DNA of 64,000 nt from [Mycobacterium] vasticus. GTDB taxonomy: Bacteria; Actinomycetota; Actinomycetes; Mycobacteriales; Mycobacteriaceae. Within the stretch, counting starts at the first letter, position 1. Each line of letters opens with the position of its first letter. The notes beneath the pieces were generated by a model. That model was given only the letters and a program-made list of their open reading frames with translations. It had not been told where the DNA came from and did not search any database. Positions 24,136-33,593 of this stretch are shown here, one piece after another. The stretch covers positions 1,191,893 through 1,255,892 of the forward strand of contig NZ_CP084028.1 of the NCBI RefSeq assembly GCF_020181595.1, in the 5' to 3' direction. Position numbers and translations under genes: made by a program.

Positions 24136-24954
24136 ATGCTCGACCATCCCCGTACCGGCCAGCCGTTCGAATCTCCCGTGCCCCCCGGCTCCGGCTGGCC
24201 CGGCGACCCGGCTACCCCGGCCACCCCGCAGGCCCTAGACGCCGCTCAGGTGGCGCAGCTGGCCGGCCAGACGAACTCGATCGAGGAACTAGACGCCCCG
24301 ATCAGCGTCTGCCGGGCCTGCCCGCGCCTGGTCGCCTGGCGAGAAGACGTCGCGGTCACCAAGCGGAAGTCCTTTGCGGACCAGCCCTATTGGGGACGCC
24401 CGGTTCCCGGTTGGGGATCAGCCACGCCACGCATCGTGATCGTCGGGCTGGCGCCGGCGGCCAACGGCGCCAATCGGACCGGGCGGATGTTCACCGGCGA
24501 CCGCTCCGGGGACCAGCTCTACGCAGCCTTGCATCGAGCCGGCCTGGTCAACCAGCCCACCAGTGTCGATGCGGCAGACGGTTTGCACACCAACGACATT
24601 CGGATCGTCGCCCCGGTGCGGTGTGCGCCGCCGGACAACAAGCCGACAACGGTCGAGCGCAACACCTGCGCGCCGTGGCTGGACGCTGAGTGGCGGTTGC
24701 TGGCCCCCCACGCCCGGGTGCTGGTGGCGCTCGGCGGCTTCGCCTGGCAGGTCGCGTTGCGGATGGCAGCTGAACGGGTGCCCAAGCCGAAACCGAAGTT
24801 CGGCCATGGCGTCGTTGCCGAACTAGGCACCGACCTGCGGTTGATCGGCTGTTATCACCCCAGCCAGCAGAACATGTTCACCGGCCGGCTGACCCCGGCG
24901 ATGCTCGACGACATCTTCGGCCGGGCGGCACTCATCGCCGGGTTGAGGGACTGA
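24136..24954 (+). CDS. udgB: UdgB, type 5 uracil-DNA glycosylase
   Basis: A 272-aa family 5 uracil-DNA glycosylase. The iron-sulfur cluster cysteines include those of [15 protein letters not shown] near residue 60. The active-site motif I is [20 protein letters not shown], which has Ala where other UDGs have a catalytic Asp or Asn, as in UdgB proteins. Motif II is [16 protein letters not shown]. UdgB excises uracil, hypoxanthine and other deaminated bases from double-stranded DNA, important in a high-GC genome. The N-terminal Pro/Gly-rich extension ([20 protein letters not shown]) is as in M. tuberculosis Rv1259. Divergent from the FAD oxidase gene. The drug exporter gene tap (Rv1258c) is absent here. 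Confidence 0.92.
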   Translation: MLDHPRTGQPFESPVPPGSGWPGDPATPATPQALDAAQVAQLAGQTNSIEELDAPISVCRACPRLVAWREDVAVTKRKSFADQPYWGRPVPGWGSATPRIVIVGLAPAANGANRTGRMFTGDRSGDQLYAALHRAGLVNQPTSVDAADGLHTNDIRIVAPVRCAPPDNKPTTVERNTCAPWLDAEWRLLAPHARVLVALGGFAWQVALRMAAERVPKPKPKFGHGVVAELGTDLRLIGCYHPSQQNMFTGRLTPAMLDDIFGRAALIAGLRD

Positions 24955-24963
24955 CCTGGGCCG

Positions 24964-25019
24964 CGAGACGGAATCTGACGACGCAATATCGGCGTGTCGC
25001 GTCGTCAGATTCCGTCTCG
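24964..25019. terminator. Perfect 21-bp hairpin after udgB, same family as the element at 3758
   Basis: Arms 24964-24984 and 24999-25019 are exact inverted repeats around a 14-base loop. The loop, read on the minus strand, carries GACACGCCG, the same motif as the loop at 3780-3793, although the stems are unrelated. The flank CGCCGAG is also shared. It ends ten bases after the udgB stop codon and probably terminates udgB. Confidence 0.7.
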
Positions 25020-25077
25020 GCGCCGAGTTTGCGCCGACCGGGGAAGGTTCAGCCGGCCGACGGCGTTGCCTGACTAC

Positions 25078-26115
25078 GTGCGCCTCTCCGTCCTCGATCT
25101 TGTCCCGGTCCGTACCGACCAGTCCACCGCCGACGCCCTCGCGGCCACGGTGAAGCTGGCCCAAACCGCCGACCGGCTCGGATTCACCCGCTACTGGGTG
25201 GCCGAACACCACAACATGCCCGCGGTGGGGGCCACCAGCCCGCCGGTGTTGCTGGCCTACCTGGCCGCACATACCTCCCGGGTGCGGCTGGGTTCGGGCG
25301 GGGTGATGCTGCCCAACCACGCTCCGCTGGCGGTGGCCGAGCAGTTCGCGCTGCTGGAGGCTGCCGCGCCCGGCCGCATCGACCTGGGCATCGGCCGCGC
25401 ACCCGGCTCGGACCCGGTCACCTCGGTCCTGCTGCGCGGCGGGGCCGGCCGTGACGATCGGGATATCGAGAACTTCCCCGACTACCTCGACCAGGTCCGG
25501 GCGATGATGAGCAGCCGCGGCGTGCAGGTCCAGTTGCGTGACGGCGACTACCTGCTCAAGGCCACCCCGGCCGCCGTGAGCGAACCGAGGCTGTGGCTGC
25601 TGGGCTCCAGCATGTATTCAGCGCAGTTGGCGGCGGCCAAGGGCCTGCCGTACGTGTTCGCGCACCACTTCTCCGGTCAGGGCACCGAGGAGGCGCTGGC
25701 CTACTACCGGGCGAACTTCACCCCGAGTCCGTTGTGCGCCGAGCCCACGACGTTTCTGACGGTCAACGCAGCGGTCGCCGAAAGCCATGATGAGGCAATC
25801 GCTTTGATGCTGCCCAACCTGCAGATGATGGCGCGGTTGCGCACCGGCCGGCCGTTGGGCGCCGTCGAGTTGGTCGAGGACGCGAGCGCGAACCAGGTCT
25901 CCGATGCCGAGCAGCGGATCATCGACGGCAGTCTGCGCCGTGCGGTCGTCGGCGCCCCCGCCGAGGCGGCCGGCCAGATCCGGGAGCTGGCAGAACATTT
26001 CGGCGTCGACGAAGTCATGGTCAACCCGGTGGCCTCGGCTCACCGCGGCACCGACCCCGCCACCGCTCCCGGGCGCGAGCAGACCCTCGAGCTGCTCGCC
26101 AAGGAGCTGTTCTAG
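25078..26115 (+). CDS. LLM-class (luciferase-like) flavin monooxygenase
   Basis: A 345-aa luciferase-like TIM-barrel protein using FMN or F420. The N-terminal strand VRLSVLDLVPVRT is followed by LGFTRYWVAEHHNMPAVGATSPPV, the hallmark of the MsnO8/alkanal-monooxygenase-like subgroup. Further motifs are TSRVRLGSGGVMLPNHAPLAVAEQ and RIDLGIGRAPGSD. Whether it uses F420 or FMN cannot be told here, and no substrate can be given. The GTG at 25078 begins the first beta-strand; a TTG four codons earlier is possible and no clear ribosome site supports either. Its TAG stop shares the palindrome CTAG with the stop of the convergent PGRS gene. Confidence 0.8.
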   Translation: MRLSVLDLVPVRTDQSTADALAATVKLAQTADRLGFTRYWVAEHHNMPAVGATSPPVLLAYLAAHTSRVRLGSGGVMLPNHAPLAVAEQFALLEAAAPGRIDLGIGRAPGSDPVTSVLLRGGAGRDDRDIENFPDYLDQVRAMMSSRGVQVQLRDGDYLLKATPAAVSEPRLWLLGSSMYSAQLAAAKGLPYVFAHHFSGQGTEEALAYYRANFTPSPLCAEPTTFLTVNAAVAESHDEAIALMLPNLQMMARLRTGRPLGAVELVEDASANQVSDAEQRIIDGSLRRAVVGAPAEAAGQIRELAEHFGVDEVMVNPVASAHRGTDPATAPGREQTLELLAKELF

Positions 26116-29100
26116 CGGTTGATGACGGTGGCCCCGAAACCGCTGGGGCGGTAGTCGATGTAGATCGGGTCCTGCGAGAACGGGTAGTAGCCGGAGTTCA
26201 TCGACGGGTCCGACCAGATATACGGGCCGTTGGCCGCGGTTGTGGTGTAGGAGTACAGCAGGGTCTGGCCGTCGGCGGTGTAAACCGAGATGACGGTGCC
26301 GACCGGTACCTGCGACCCGATCCCGGCGCTGGGGAACAGCGACGGGGGCAGGGCTCCGTACATGCCGCCGGAGTCGATCGAGGTGGACACCGGCACCGGA
26401 GTTCCGCCGTTGATGGACACCATGGTCTCGACGAACGGGGACCCGGGCAGGGAGATCTCCGGGGTCATCGGGTTGGGCCCGAATGTCACCTGCCCAGTGG
26501 TCTCGTCGATCAGCACGCCCTGGTTCAGCGCGCCCGGCAGCGCCGAGATGATCGTCGACGTTCCGGTGTAGCCGTTGTTGGGTCCGATGCCGAGCACACC
26601 GACGATGCCGTACTGGTTGAAGTAGTTCGTCATCAGAGTGTTCGACGACGGGTCGACGATGTTGACCGCGGTCGGGTCGGTGACCAGGCCGCTGGGGCAG
26701 GTGCCGGTCTTGTCGCAGAAGCCGACGGTGGTGTCGTAGGTGTGATAGCTGTAGCTCTGCCCGTTCAGTCCGGCGTAGCTTGCGCTGCCCGAATAGACCG
26801 AGTTGCCCAGACCGTTGCTGCTGCCCAGTAGCGTCAGACCGGTTGAACCCGTGTCGATCTGGACCGCCACCGGCGCGCCGCCGTTGATCGAGATGTAGAC
26901 GATCGGGCTGATCCCGCCGCTTTGCAGGTACAGCGGGATGGTGGCGTTGAGCGGGCTGGTCGGACCGGCCCCGTTGGAGCCGCCGCCCGAGCCGGCGCCG
27001 CCGGCACCGTGGGCGCCGTTGGCGCCGTTGTTGCCGACCGTGCCACCGCCACCGCCCGCACCGCCGTTGCCGCCGTCGCCGCCGTTGGCTCCGGCGCCAC
27101 CGGTGGCCACACCGCCCGCCGCTCCGCCGACGCCGCCGTCCCCGGCTGCCCCGCCGTGGACATTCGTGCCCGCCAGGGTGGTGTTGCCGCCGTTGCCGCC
27201 GTCACCACCGCCGCCGCCCGCACCGGCGTTACCGCCCGCGCCGACGTGGGCACCCGAACCGCCGGCGCCCGCGTTACCGCCGGCGCCACCCCCTCCGCCG
27301 TTGCCGCCGCTGGAACCCTGCGCGTAGAAACTGCCGGTGGTGTTACCGCCGTCGCCGCCGGTACCGCCCACGCCGCCGTTGCCGCCGAGTCCGCCGTCGA
27401 ATCCGGTTGCGCCGGCACCGCCCGTGCCACCGGCTCCCGCCGCGCCGCCCTTGCCGCCGTCACCGCCGATCCCGACCGGCGCCGCGTTGATCCCGGGCTG
27501 GGCGAAGGTGCCGGAACCGGGTGCGCCACCGTCACCGGCAGCCCCGCCGCTACCGCCGTTGCCGCCGATACCGCCCGCACTGGCGACCCCGGTGCCGCCG
27601 GTGCCACCGCCGCCGCCGCTGCCGCCGTTTCCGCCGGCACCTCCGTCGCCGTTGGTGCCGAAGCGGCCGTGCTCGTGCAGGGCGACATTGCCCGCGTAGG
27701 CCGAACCGGCCGAGCCGCCCTGGCCGCCGGCGCCGCCGTTGCCGCCGTCGTAGCCGCTGCCTGCGCCGGTGGCCCCCTGATCGCCGAGCCCGCCGTTGCC
27801 GCCCGCACCTCCGGCGCCGCCGTCGCCGCCGCTGCCGTACTGCACGTTGTTGGCCACGTCCAGGGTGGCGATGCCGTTACCGCCACCGTTTCCACCGGCC
27901 CCGCCCTTACCGCCCGCGCCGCCGTTGCCGGTGTTGGCGCCGTGCGCGCTGACGCTGCTGCCGCCTGCGCCACCGGCTCCGCCCTGCCCGCCGTTGCCGC
28001 CGCTGCCCGGCAGGGTGGCGCTGGGTGGTAGGGCTGATTGGTCCAGGCCGCGACCGCCGTCGCCGGCCGCACCGCCGCTGCCGCCGGCCCCGCCGTTGCC
28101 GTCGCCCAGCGAGTTGCCGCCCTTGCCGCCGGCCCCGCCGCTGCCGCCGTCGCCGGCATTGCCGCCGTTCGAGCTGGCGACCCCGTTAACACCCGTGGCG
28201 CCGGCGCCGCCGTTGCCACCCGCCCCACCGTTGCCGTGCAGGCTGCCGGTTCCGCCGTTGCCGCCGGCCCCGCCGGATGCACCCGCGGTGGTTGCGCTGA
28301 AGCCGTTGCCGCCCGTTCCGCCGTCGCCGGCGTGGGCGGTCGGCGCCGCGCCGGCCGAACCGGTGGCCCCGGTGGAAGAACCCGCGCCGCCGTTGCCGCC
28401 CAGGCCACCGGCGCCGACGGCGCCGCCGTTGCCTCCGTTACCGCCGTTGACGTGGGCGACGCTGCCGTCGGTGCCGTTGCCCCCGTTGCCGGGAGTGCCG
28501 CCGGTCCCGCCGGTGCCGCCCGCGCCGCCGACGCCCTGCTGACCGACAGCGCCGTGCGCGGCGGTGCCGCCCGCGCCGCCGACACCACCGGTCCCGCCTT
28601 GTCCGCCGGCTCCGCCGTTGCCGCCGACTGTGCCGTCGGCCCCGGCCGTGGCGCCGTTAGCGCCGGTGAATCCCGCGCCACCGGTGCCGCCGGTGCCGCC
28701 GACGCCGCCGGTGCCGCCAGTTCCGCCGTTGCCGCCGAGCGCGCCGCCGTTTCCGCCGGCACCGCCGGCTCCGCCAGTGCTGCCCTGCCCGCCGACGCCG
28801 CCGCTGCCGCCGACCGTGGTCGCGTCGATTCCCTGCCCGCCGACGCCGCCGTTGCCCCCGGTTCCGCCGGTTCCGCCGTTGCCGTACGCGCCGCCGTCGC
28901 CGCCGGTTCCGCCGGTGCCGCCGACTCCGCTGGCGACCGAGAATCCGTCGCCGCCGTCGCCGCCGTTGCCGCCGGTCTTCTCGCCCAATCCCGCCGCGCC
29001 GGCCAGACCGTCGGCGCCGGTTCCGGTCAGGCCGCCGGTCCCGGCCGCGCCGCCCGCCCCGGCGGCTCCGGCCTTGCCGGTGTCTCCGCCGTGGCCGCCG

Positions 29101-30137
29101 GCGCCGCCGTCGATGTGCGCGGCGGTGCCGGCCGCACCGGTTCCACCGTTGCCGCCCGCTCCGGCTATGCCGCCGTTCCCGCCTTTCCCGCCGTCACCGT
29201 TGGCGCCGGCCGCACCGTGGCCAGAGGCTCCACCGGCCCCACCGGCTCCGCCCCGACCGCCGTTGCCCCCGTCGCCGCCGTTGTGGGCGTCGCCGCCGGC
29301 GCCCGCTTTGACGGCGAAGTCCCCGGTGGCACCGTTCGCACCGGTCGACCCGGACCCGCCGTTGCCGCCGGCCCCGCCGTTGCCGCCGCGTCCGCCCTCG
29401 CCGTACTGCGCCGACAGGCTCGAGCCGCCGGCACCGCCGACACCGCCCACGCCGCCGGCGGTCCCCACGGCACCAGAGGTGCCCGCCACACCGATCCCGC
29501 CGTCGCCGCCGGCGCCACCGTTGCCGAAGAACCAGGCCACCGCGTCGCCGCCGGCACCACCGGCCCCGCCCACGCCGCCGGACAGCGCCGCGCCGCCGTC
29601 TCCGCCGGCGCCGCCGTTGCCCATGAACGATCCGCCGTCGCCGCCGACGCCGCCCGCAGCCCCGGCTCCGCCGTCGCCGCCGGTGCCGCCGTCACCGAAC
29701 ATGCCGGCCGCGCCGCCGTTGCCGCCGATGGCTCCGGCCAGGGTCTGGTCGTATCCGTCGCCGCCGTCGCCGAGCCACAAGCCGCCGGCGCCGCCGTCGG
29801 GGTTGTCCGCGGTGCCGTCGACGCCGTTGCCGATCAAGTACTGCCCGGCCATCGCGTTGAGGGAGTTGTCGAACTGGATGCCCAGCGGGCTGGTGATCCA
29901 GGCCTGGGCCTGGGCGTGCAGTGCGGCGTAGATGTCGAAGCCGAACGAGGCGTCCATCGGGCCGGGATCGGCGATGCCCGCCGCCGGTGTGAACATCTCG
30001 ACAAGCCAGTCCATGTCCCAGGAGTCGGCCTGCGCCGGCGGGCTCATGCCGAACGCTCCGATGGTCCCGGCGGCCAGGAATGCCCCGATCGCACAACGAG
30101 TCCCGCGGCGCCGCTGCGGATCGCGTCGTAAGCCCAT
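26112..30137 (-). CDS. Signal-peptide PGRS protein with C-terminal PecA-like aspartic protease domain
   Basis: A 1341-aa exported protein. Residues 1-37 form an Arg-rich Sec-type signal peptide (GAFLAAGTIGAFGMSPPAQA, cleavage after AQA), not a PE domain. Residues 38-97 are a short helical region. At 98-105 lies GQYLIGNG, followed by DGGAGGLWLGDGG, which resembles the GRPLI linker of PE_PGRS proteins. A PGRS domain of GGxGG repeats runs to about residue 1065. The C-terminal 270 residues are a pepsin-like domain with two catalytic motifs: QIDTGSTGL (Asp1095) and SIDSGGMYG (Asp1255), as in PecA/PE_PGRS35. Known relatives use a PE domain for ESX-5 export; this one should use Sec. The ATG at 30137 precedes the signal peptide directly. 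Natural substrates are unknown. Confidence 0.87.
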   Translation of the reverse strand: MGLRRDPQRRRGTRCAIGAFLAAGTIGAFGMSPPAQADSWDMDWLVEMFTPAAGIADPGPMDASFGFDIYAALHAQAQAWITSPLGIQFDNSLNAMAGQYLIGNGVDGTADNPDGGAGGLWLGDGGDGYDQTLAGAIGGNGGAAGMFGDGGTGGDGGAGAAGGVGGDGGSFMGNGGAGGDGGAALSGGVGGAGGAGGDAVAWFFGNGGAGGDGGIGVAGTSGAVGTAGGVGGVGGAGGSSLSAQYGEGGRGGNGGAGGNGGSGSTGANGATGDFAVKAGAGGDAHNGGDGGNGGRGGAGGAGGASGHGAAGANGDGGKGGNGGIAGAGGNGGTGAAGTAAHIDGGAGGHGGDTGKAGAAGAGGAAGTGGLTGTGADGLAGAAGLGEKTGGNGGDGGDGFSVASGVGGTGGTGGDGGAYGNGGTGGTGGNGGVGGQGIDATTVGGSGGVGGQGSTGGAGGAGGNGGALGGNGGTGGTGGVGGTGGTGGAGFTGANGATAGADGTVGGNGGAGGQGGTGGVGGAGGTAAHGAVGQQGVGGAGGTGGTGGTPGNGGNGTDGSVAHVNGGNGGNGGAVGAGGLGGNGGAGSSTGATGSAGAAPTAHAGDGGTGGNGFSATTAGASGGAGGNGGTGSLHGNGGAGGNGGAGATGVNGVASSNGGNAGDGGSGGAGGKGGNSLGDGNGGAGGSGGAAGDGGRGLDQSALPPSATLPGSGGNGGQGGAGGAGGSSVSAHGANTGNGGAGGKGGAGGNGGGNGIATLDVANNVQYGSGGDGGAGGAGGNGGLGDQGATGAGSGYDGGNGGAGGQGGSAGSAYAGNVALHEHGRFGTNGDGGAGGNGGSGGGGGTGGTGVASAGGIGGNGGSGGAAGDGGAPGSGTFAQPGINAAPVGIGGDGGKGGAAGAGGTGGAGATGFDGGLGGNGGVGGTGGDGGNTTGSFYAQGSSGGNGGGGGAGGNAGAGGSGAHVGAGGNAGAGGGGGDGGNGGNTTLAGTNVHGGAAGDGGVGGAAGGVATGGAGANGGDGGNGGAGGGGGTVGNNGANGAHGAGGAGSGGGSNGAGPTSPLNATIPLYLQSGGISPIVYISINGGAPVAVQIDTGSTGLTLLGSSNGLGNSVYSGSASYAGLNGQSYSYHTYDTTVGFCDKTGTCPSGLVTDPTAVNIVDPSSNTLMTNYFNQYGIVGVLGIGPNNGYTGTSTIISALPGALNQGVLIDETTGQVTFGPNPMTPEISLPGSPFVETMVSINGGTPVPVSTSIDSGGMYGALPPSLFPSAGIGSQVPVGTVISVYTADGQTLLYSYTTTAANGPYIWSDPSMNSGYYPFSQDPIYIDYRPSGFGATVINR

Positions 30138-30270
30138 GGCCCTCACCTGTCCGTTTCGAGGGCGAACCCCGGCGGCCACACGCTTAGGGGCGTGCGATGA
30201 AAGTCAAAGTACTACCGAAGCGTTCCCTTAACAACGGACGCTTGGGCTCGGCGAGGCGAATTGTCGCCGA

Positions 30271-30726
30271 CTAAGTGGATTTCGGCGTAACCACCACGAT
30301 CGGGATCGGCCGGTTGGTGCGCCGCTGATAGGCGTCATAGCGATTGGCGTTGTTGGTGTTGACGATCCGCCACAGCCGTGTGTAGTCCGGATCGTCGGGC
30401 AGCACCGGCCTGGCCGTGGCGTCGAGCCGGGCGGGCCCGACGTTGATCTCGACGTCCGGGTGGGCCTTGAGGTTGTGGTACCAGCCGGGGGAGCGGGGTG
30501 CGCCACCCATCGACGCGACGATCAGATAGGTGTCCCCGTCGCGGGCGTAGCTCAACGTCGAGATCCGTGCCGCGCCGGTCTTGGCGCCCACGGTATGCAG
30601 CAGCAGGCTGGGCGGTATGCCCGGAAACCGGTGCCCGATCCACCCGTTGGTGCCCTGGTACAGCGCGCCGTGCAGCCGCAGCAGCCGCCCGCCGAGCCGC
30701 TGCTCGATCCAACCGGCAATGTCCAT
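30271..30726 (-). CDS. F420H2-dependent nitroreductase/quinone reductase, DDN family (Rv1261c-like)
   Basis: A 151-aa split-barrel flavin reductase of the deazaflavin (F420)-dependent family that includes Ddn, the activator of pretomanid. Family features are LLHTVGAKTGAARISTLSY (cofactor phosphate region), LIVASMGGAPRSPGWYHNLK and VEINVGPARLDATAR. It has no long N-terminal extension and begins at DIAGWIEQRLGG. The reaction is probably F420H2-driven reduction of quinones or other acceptors. It ends five bases before the HIT gene on the same strand, suggesting one operon of HIT, nitroreductase and the upstream PLP enzyme. Confidence 0.87.
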   Translation of the reverse strand: MDIAGWIEQRLGGRLLRLHGALYQGTNGWIGHRFPGIPPSLLLHTVGAKTGAARISTLSYARDGDTYLIVASMGGAPRSPGWYHNLKAHPDVEINVGPARLDATARPVLPDDPDYTRLWRIVNTNNANRYDAYQRRTNRPIPIVVVTPKST

Positions 30727-30731
30727 GGGCC

Positions 30732-31178
30732 TCAGTCTGCCCGGCCGGCGTCGACGTCCGCCAGTGCCGCCCGCAGCAACTCCGCGGTGCGCTCCCGGTC
30801 CGGGTCGCGCCGCAACAGCATGCCCTTGGCGAACGCCAGCTTGTCGCCGCTGCGCCGCGGCACCACGTGCAGATGGATGTGGAAGACGCTCTGGAACGCG
30901 GCCCGGCCGTCGTTGATCGCCAGGTTGTTGCCGTCGGCGTGCAGGCCCGAGATCCGCGCCGCCTTTGCGATCCGCTGGCCGAGCGCCACCATGCCGGCCA
31001 GGGTGGCGGGCGGGGTGTCGGTCAGGTCGACGGTGTGGCGCTTGGGAATCACCAGGGTGTGGCCCGCGGTGAACGGCCGGATGTCGAGCAACGCCAGGTA
31101 CTCGTCGTCTTCGTGGATCCGCACGGCCGGCGCATCACCGGCGACTATGGAACAGAACACGCAGCTCATCGTGGTCAT
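30732..31178 (-). CDS. HIT-domain nucleotide hydrolase (Rv1262c-like)
   Basis: A 148-aa histidine-triad protein. The triad FHIHLHVVPR carries HxHxH with the catalytic central histidine. The N-terminal CVFCSIVAGDAPAV has the two cysteines of the Hint/HIT zinc-type subgroup, and the strand DIRPFTAGHTLVIPKRHT is characteristic. Such enzymes cleave AMP-linked phosphoramidates, AMP-lysine or related conjugates. The ATG at 31178 overlaps the stop of the upstream aminotransferase gene (ATGA), so translation is coupled; a second ATG three codons later is possible. Confidence 0.88.
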   Translation of the reverse strand: MTTMSCVFCSIVAGDAPAVRIHEDDEYLALLDIRPFTAGHTLVIPKRHTVDLTDTPPATLAGMVALGQRIAKAARISGLHADGNNLAINDGRAAFQSVFHIHLHVVPRRSGDKLAFAKGMLLRRDPDRERTAELLRAALADVDAGRAD

Positions 31179-32326
31179 GCCAGTGCGCCGCCGATCGCCT
31201 CGATGGCCCGGTCCAGGATCGCCCGGGTGGTCGCGAAGTTCAGCCGCGCGAATCCCGGGCCGCCGCCGAACGGCAGTCCGGGGCTCAGCGCCACCTTTGC
31301 ATCGGCCAGCAGCAGGTCGGCCGGCTCGGCGGGCAGTCCCAGTGACCGGAAGTCCACCCACGCCAGGTAGGTGGCTTCGGGGTTGCTGATCCGCAGCCCC
31401 GGCACCGCCGCCGGCAGCGCGGCGGTCAGGTGGTCGCGGTTGGCCCGCAGATAGCCCAGCAGCTGATCGAGCCAGTCACCGCCAACGGTGTAGGCGGCGA
31501 TGTTGGCCCGGATGCCGACGGTGGAGGCGCCCATGGTGTGCAGGAAGTTGATTCGGTCCCAGTCGTCGGCGTCGCGCTGGTTGGACAGCATCACCTGGGC
31601 GCACATCAGCCCGGGCAGGTTCCAGCCCTTGGACGCCGACATCAGCGTGACGACGGTGTCGGCGGCGGTCTCCGACACCGAAGCCGCCGCGACGTGGCCG
31701 CGGTCATAGACCAGCGGGGCGTGGATCTCGTCGGCGATCACCCGGGCGCCGTGCCGGGCGGCGACGTCGGTGATCGCGCGCAGTTCGTCGGCGGTGAACG
31801 AGGTGCCCAGCGGATTGTTCGGGTTGCACAGGATCAGCGACCCCGCGCCGGCGGCGAACGCGGCGTCGAGCGCGTCGAGGTCCATCACATAGCGACCCGA
31901 TTCCTGTTGTGTCATGGGAATCTCCACACGCTGTCGGCCGGCGACCCGCAGCACGTCGAAGAACGGCATGTAGGCGGGAACGGGCAGCACCACCGGGCTC
32001 TCCGGGCGGGTGAGGAAGGCGATCACCGTCTCCATGCCCTTGAGCACGTCGGGCACGGTCCGCACCCACTGCGCGGGCACCGCCCAGCCGTAACGCTGCG
32101 CGCACCAGGCCGCCGCGGCCACCGGCAGTGCATCGGAGTCGAACACCGGGTAGCCGAACTCCTCGGTGTCGGCCCAGTCGCGCACCGCGGCCAGCACCGG
32201 CGGCGCGGTGGGAAAGTCCATCTCGGCGATCCACAGCGGCAGCACGCCCGCGTCGAATCGGTTCCACTTGATGGTGTTGCGGGCGCGGAGTCGGTCGGGG
32301 GTTAATGCATCGAAGGCTTCAGCCAC
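31175..32326 (-). CDS. PLP-dependent aminotransferase/cystathionine beta-lyase, MalY/PatB type
   Basis: A 383-aa fold-type I PLP enzyme. Motifs are [25 protein letters not shown] at the N-terminus, typical of MalY/PatB C-S lyases, LCNPNNPLG in the middle, [13 protein letters not shown] for the cofactor aspartate, and [11 protein letters not shown] with the PLP-binding lysine. Enzymes of this group cleave cystathionine or act as aminotransferases; the exact reaction is open. The GTG at 32326 was chosen because residues before it do not fit the family and would run into the divergent adenylate cyclase promoter. Heads a three-gene operon with the HIT and DDN-type genes. Confidence 0.85.
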   Translation of the reverse strand: MAEAFDALTPDRLRARNTIKWNRFDAGVLPLWIAEMDFPTAPPVLAAVRDWADTEEFGYPVFDSDALPVAAAAWCAQRYGWAVPAQWVRTVPDVLKGMETVIAFLTRPESPVVLPVPAYMPFFDVLRVAGRQRVEIPMTQQESGRYVMDLDALDAAFAAGAGSLILCNPNNPLGTSFTADELRAITDVAARHGARVIADEIHAPLVYDRGHVAAASVSETAADTVVTLMSASKGWNLPGLMCAQVMLSNQRDADDWDRINFLHTMGASTVGIRANIAAYTVGGDWLDQLLGYLRANRDHLTAALPAAVPGLRISNPEATYLAWVDFRSLGLPAEPADLLLADAKVALSPGLPFGGGPGFARLNFATTRAILDRAIEAIGGALA

Positions 32327-32346
32327 ACCGACAGTCTGCCGCGCGA

Positions 32347-32352
32347 TACGTT
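32347..32352 (+). promoter_or_regulatory. -10 element for a leaderless adenylate cyclase transcript
   Basis: TACGTT (TANNNT) ends six bases before the GTG start at 32359, fitting a leaderless transcript. It lies in the 32-base gap to the divergent PLP enzyme gene. Confidence 0.4.
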
Positions 32353-32358
32353 GGCCGC

Positions 32359-33519
32359 GTGGCTGATCCCGAGATCGACGACCTGCTCGACGGGTTGGAG
32401 GGCACCGCGCGTGCCGAACGCGCAGAGCTGATCGACTGGCTTCTTGAGCAGGGCGTGACGGCCGAGGAGATCCGTTCCTCGGCGTCGCCGACGTTTCTGG
32501 CGTCGCGTCGGCTGATCGGCGACGACGGCACCTACGTCTCGGCACGGGAGGTCGCTGCGGCGGCCGGGGTGGATCTGGAGCAGTTGCAGCGCATCCAGCG
32601 GGCGGTCGGACTGCCGTGGATGGACGATCCAGATGCCCACGTGCAGATGCGTGCCGACGGCGCCATCGCCGAGCATTCGCGTCGCTTCATCGAGGCCGGC
32701 ATCGACCCGCAGCAGGCCATTCAGACGCTGCGGGTGTTGGCCGACGGGTTGTCGCACACCGCAGATCTGATGCGTTCCACGGTGGTGGCCGCGATCGCCG
32801 AACCGGGTATTACCGAGTTGGAGATCGCGAAGCGGTCCCGCGACATGGTGGCCGGGCTGGCGCCGCTGCTGGGCCCGTTCGTGCAGGACATGCTGATGAT
32901 GCAGTTGCGCCATCAGCTCGACATCGACGAGGTCACCGAGGGGGAGCGCCGGGCGGGTGCGCCGGTGCCGGGGGCGCGGCAGGTGGCGGTGGCATTCGCC
33001 GACCTGGTGGGTTTCACCCGGCTCGGCGAGATGGTGCCGCCGGAGGAGCTGGTTCAGCTGGCGGAGCGGCTGACGGTGCTGGGACATGACATCGCCGTTC
33101 CGCCAGTGCGCTTCATCAAGACGATCGGCGACGCGGTGATGTTCGTCAGCCCGGAACCGGCGCCGCTGGTGGACGCGATGCTCAAGCTGGTGGAGGCCGC
33201 TGAGGCCGACGAGAGCCTGCCGCGGCTGCGGGCCGGGATCGCGGCGGGCCAGGCGGTGAGCCGGGTCGGTGACTGGTTCGGCTCTCCGGTGAACCTGGCC
33301 AGCCGGGTGACCGGGGTGGCGCGGCCGGGCGCGGTGCTGGTGGCCGAGTCGGTTCGGGTGGCGCTGGCCGAATCCGGGTATTTCCGTTGGTCGTTCGCGG
33401 GTAAGCGGCATCTGAAGGGGATCAGCGGTGAGGTGAACCTGTACCGGGCGCGGCACGCGCCGGCGGCTCGAGAGCTGTTTCCGCCGGCCACGAGCAGCTC
33501 CGGGCCCAATGCCGGTTGA
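32359..33519 (+). CDS. pH-sensing class III adenylate cyclase (Rv1264-like)
   Basis: A 386-aa cytosolic adenylate cyclase. The N-terminal half (residues 1-205) is the autoinhibitory regulatory domain ([39 protein letters not shown]). The C-terminal cyclase domain has the metal aspartates in [14 protein letters not shown] and [10 protein letters not shown], the substrate lysine in the same FIKTIGD motif and the transition-state residues in [11 protein letters not shown]. In M. tuberculosis Rv1264 the N-domain inhibits the enzyme at neutral pH and relieves it in acid; the high similarity suggests the same switch. The GTG at 32359 corresponds to the start of the conserved N-domain and to the leaderless promoter. 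Confidence 0.92.
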   Translation: MADPEIDDLLDGLEGTARAERAELIDWLLEQGVTAEEIRSSASPTFLASRRLIGDDGTYVSAREVAAAAGVDLEQLQRIQRAVGLPWMDDPDAHVQMRADGAIAEHSRRFIEAGIDPQQAIQTLRVLADGLSHTADLMRSTVVAAIAEPGITELEIAKRSRDMVAGLAPLLGPFVQDMLMMQLRHQLDIDEVTEGERRAGAPVPGARQVAVAFADLVGFTRLGEMVPPEELVQLAERLTVLGHDIAVPPVRFIKTIGDAVMFVSPEPAPLVDAMLKLVEAAEADESLPRLRAGIAAGQAVSRVGDWFGSPVNLASRVTGVARPGAVLVAESVRVALAESGYFRWSFAGKRHLKGISGEVNLYRARHAPAARELFPPATSSSGPNAG

Positions 33520-33521
33520 CC

Positions 33522-33537
33522 GGGGACCATTGGCCCC
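33522..33537 (+). promoter_or_regulatory. DosR-like binding box upstream of the Acg-type nitroreductase
   Basis: GGGGACCATTGGCCCC is an imperfect palindrome close to the DosR (DevR) consensus core GGGACTWWAGTCCC: the GGGAC and CCC halves fit, with changes in the centre. It lies 57 bases before the nitroreductase start and just after the cyclase stop. Acg-family nitroreductases are classic dormancy-regulon genes in M. tuberculosis, which supports the reading. Confidence 0.55.
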
Positions 33538-33593
33538 TGTTGCCGGCGATCCGTGACCGCGAACCTGGGATAACGAACCCGCGGAGGTGGATC

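Noticed and set aside
26900..29800. Regular short repeats resembling a CRISPR array or minisatellite
   Set aside because: The period is coding GGN triplets of the PGRS domain without constant spacers; no cas genes are near.
28038..30131. Long plus-strand frames opposite the PGRS-protease gene
   Set aside because: They translate as Ala/Val/Pro-rich repeats, a direct result of the PGRS codon pattern; the minus strand has signal peptide and catalytic motifs.
30180..30270. Search for a separate gene or tRNA between the PGRS-protease gene and the nitroreductase
   Set aside because: No reading frame, no cloverleaf; it is most likely the upstream region of the PGRS gene.
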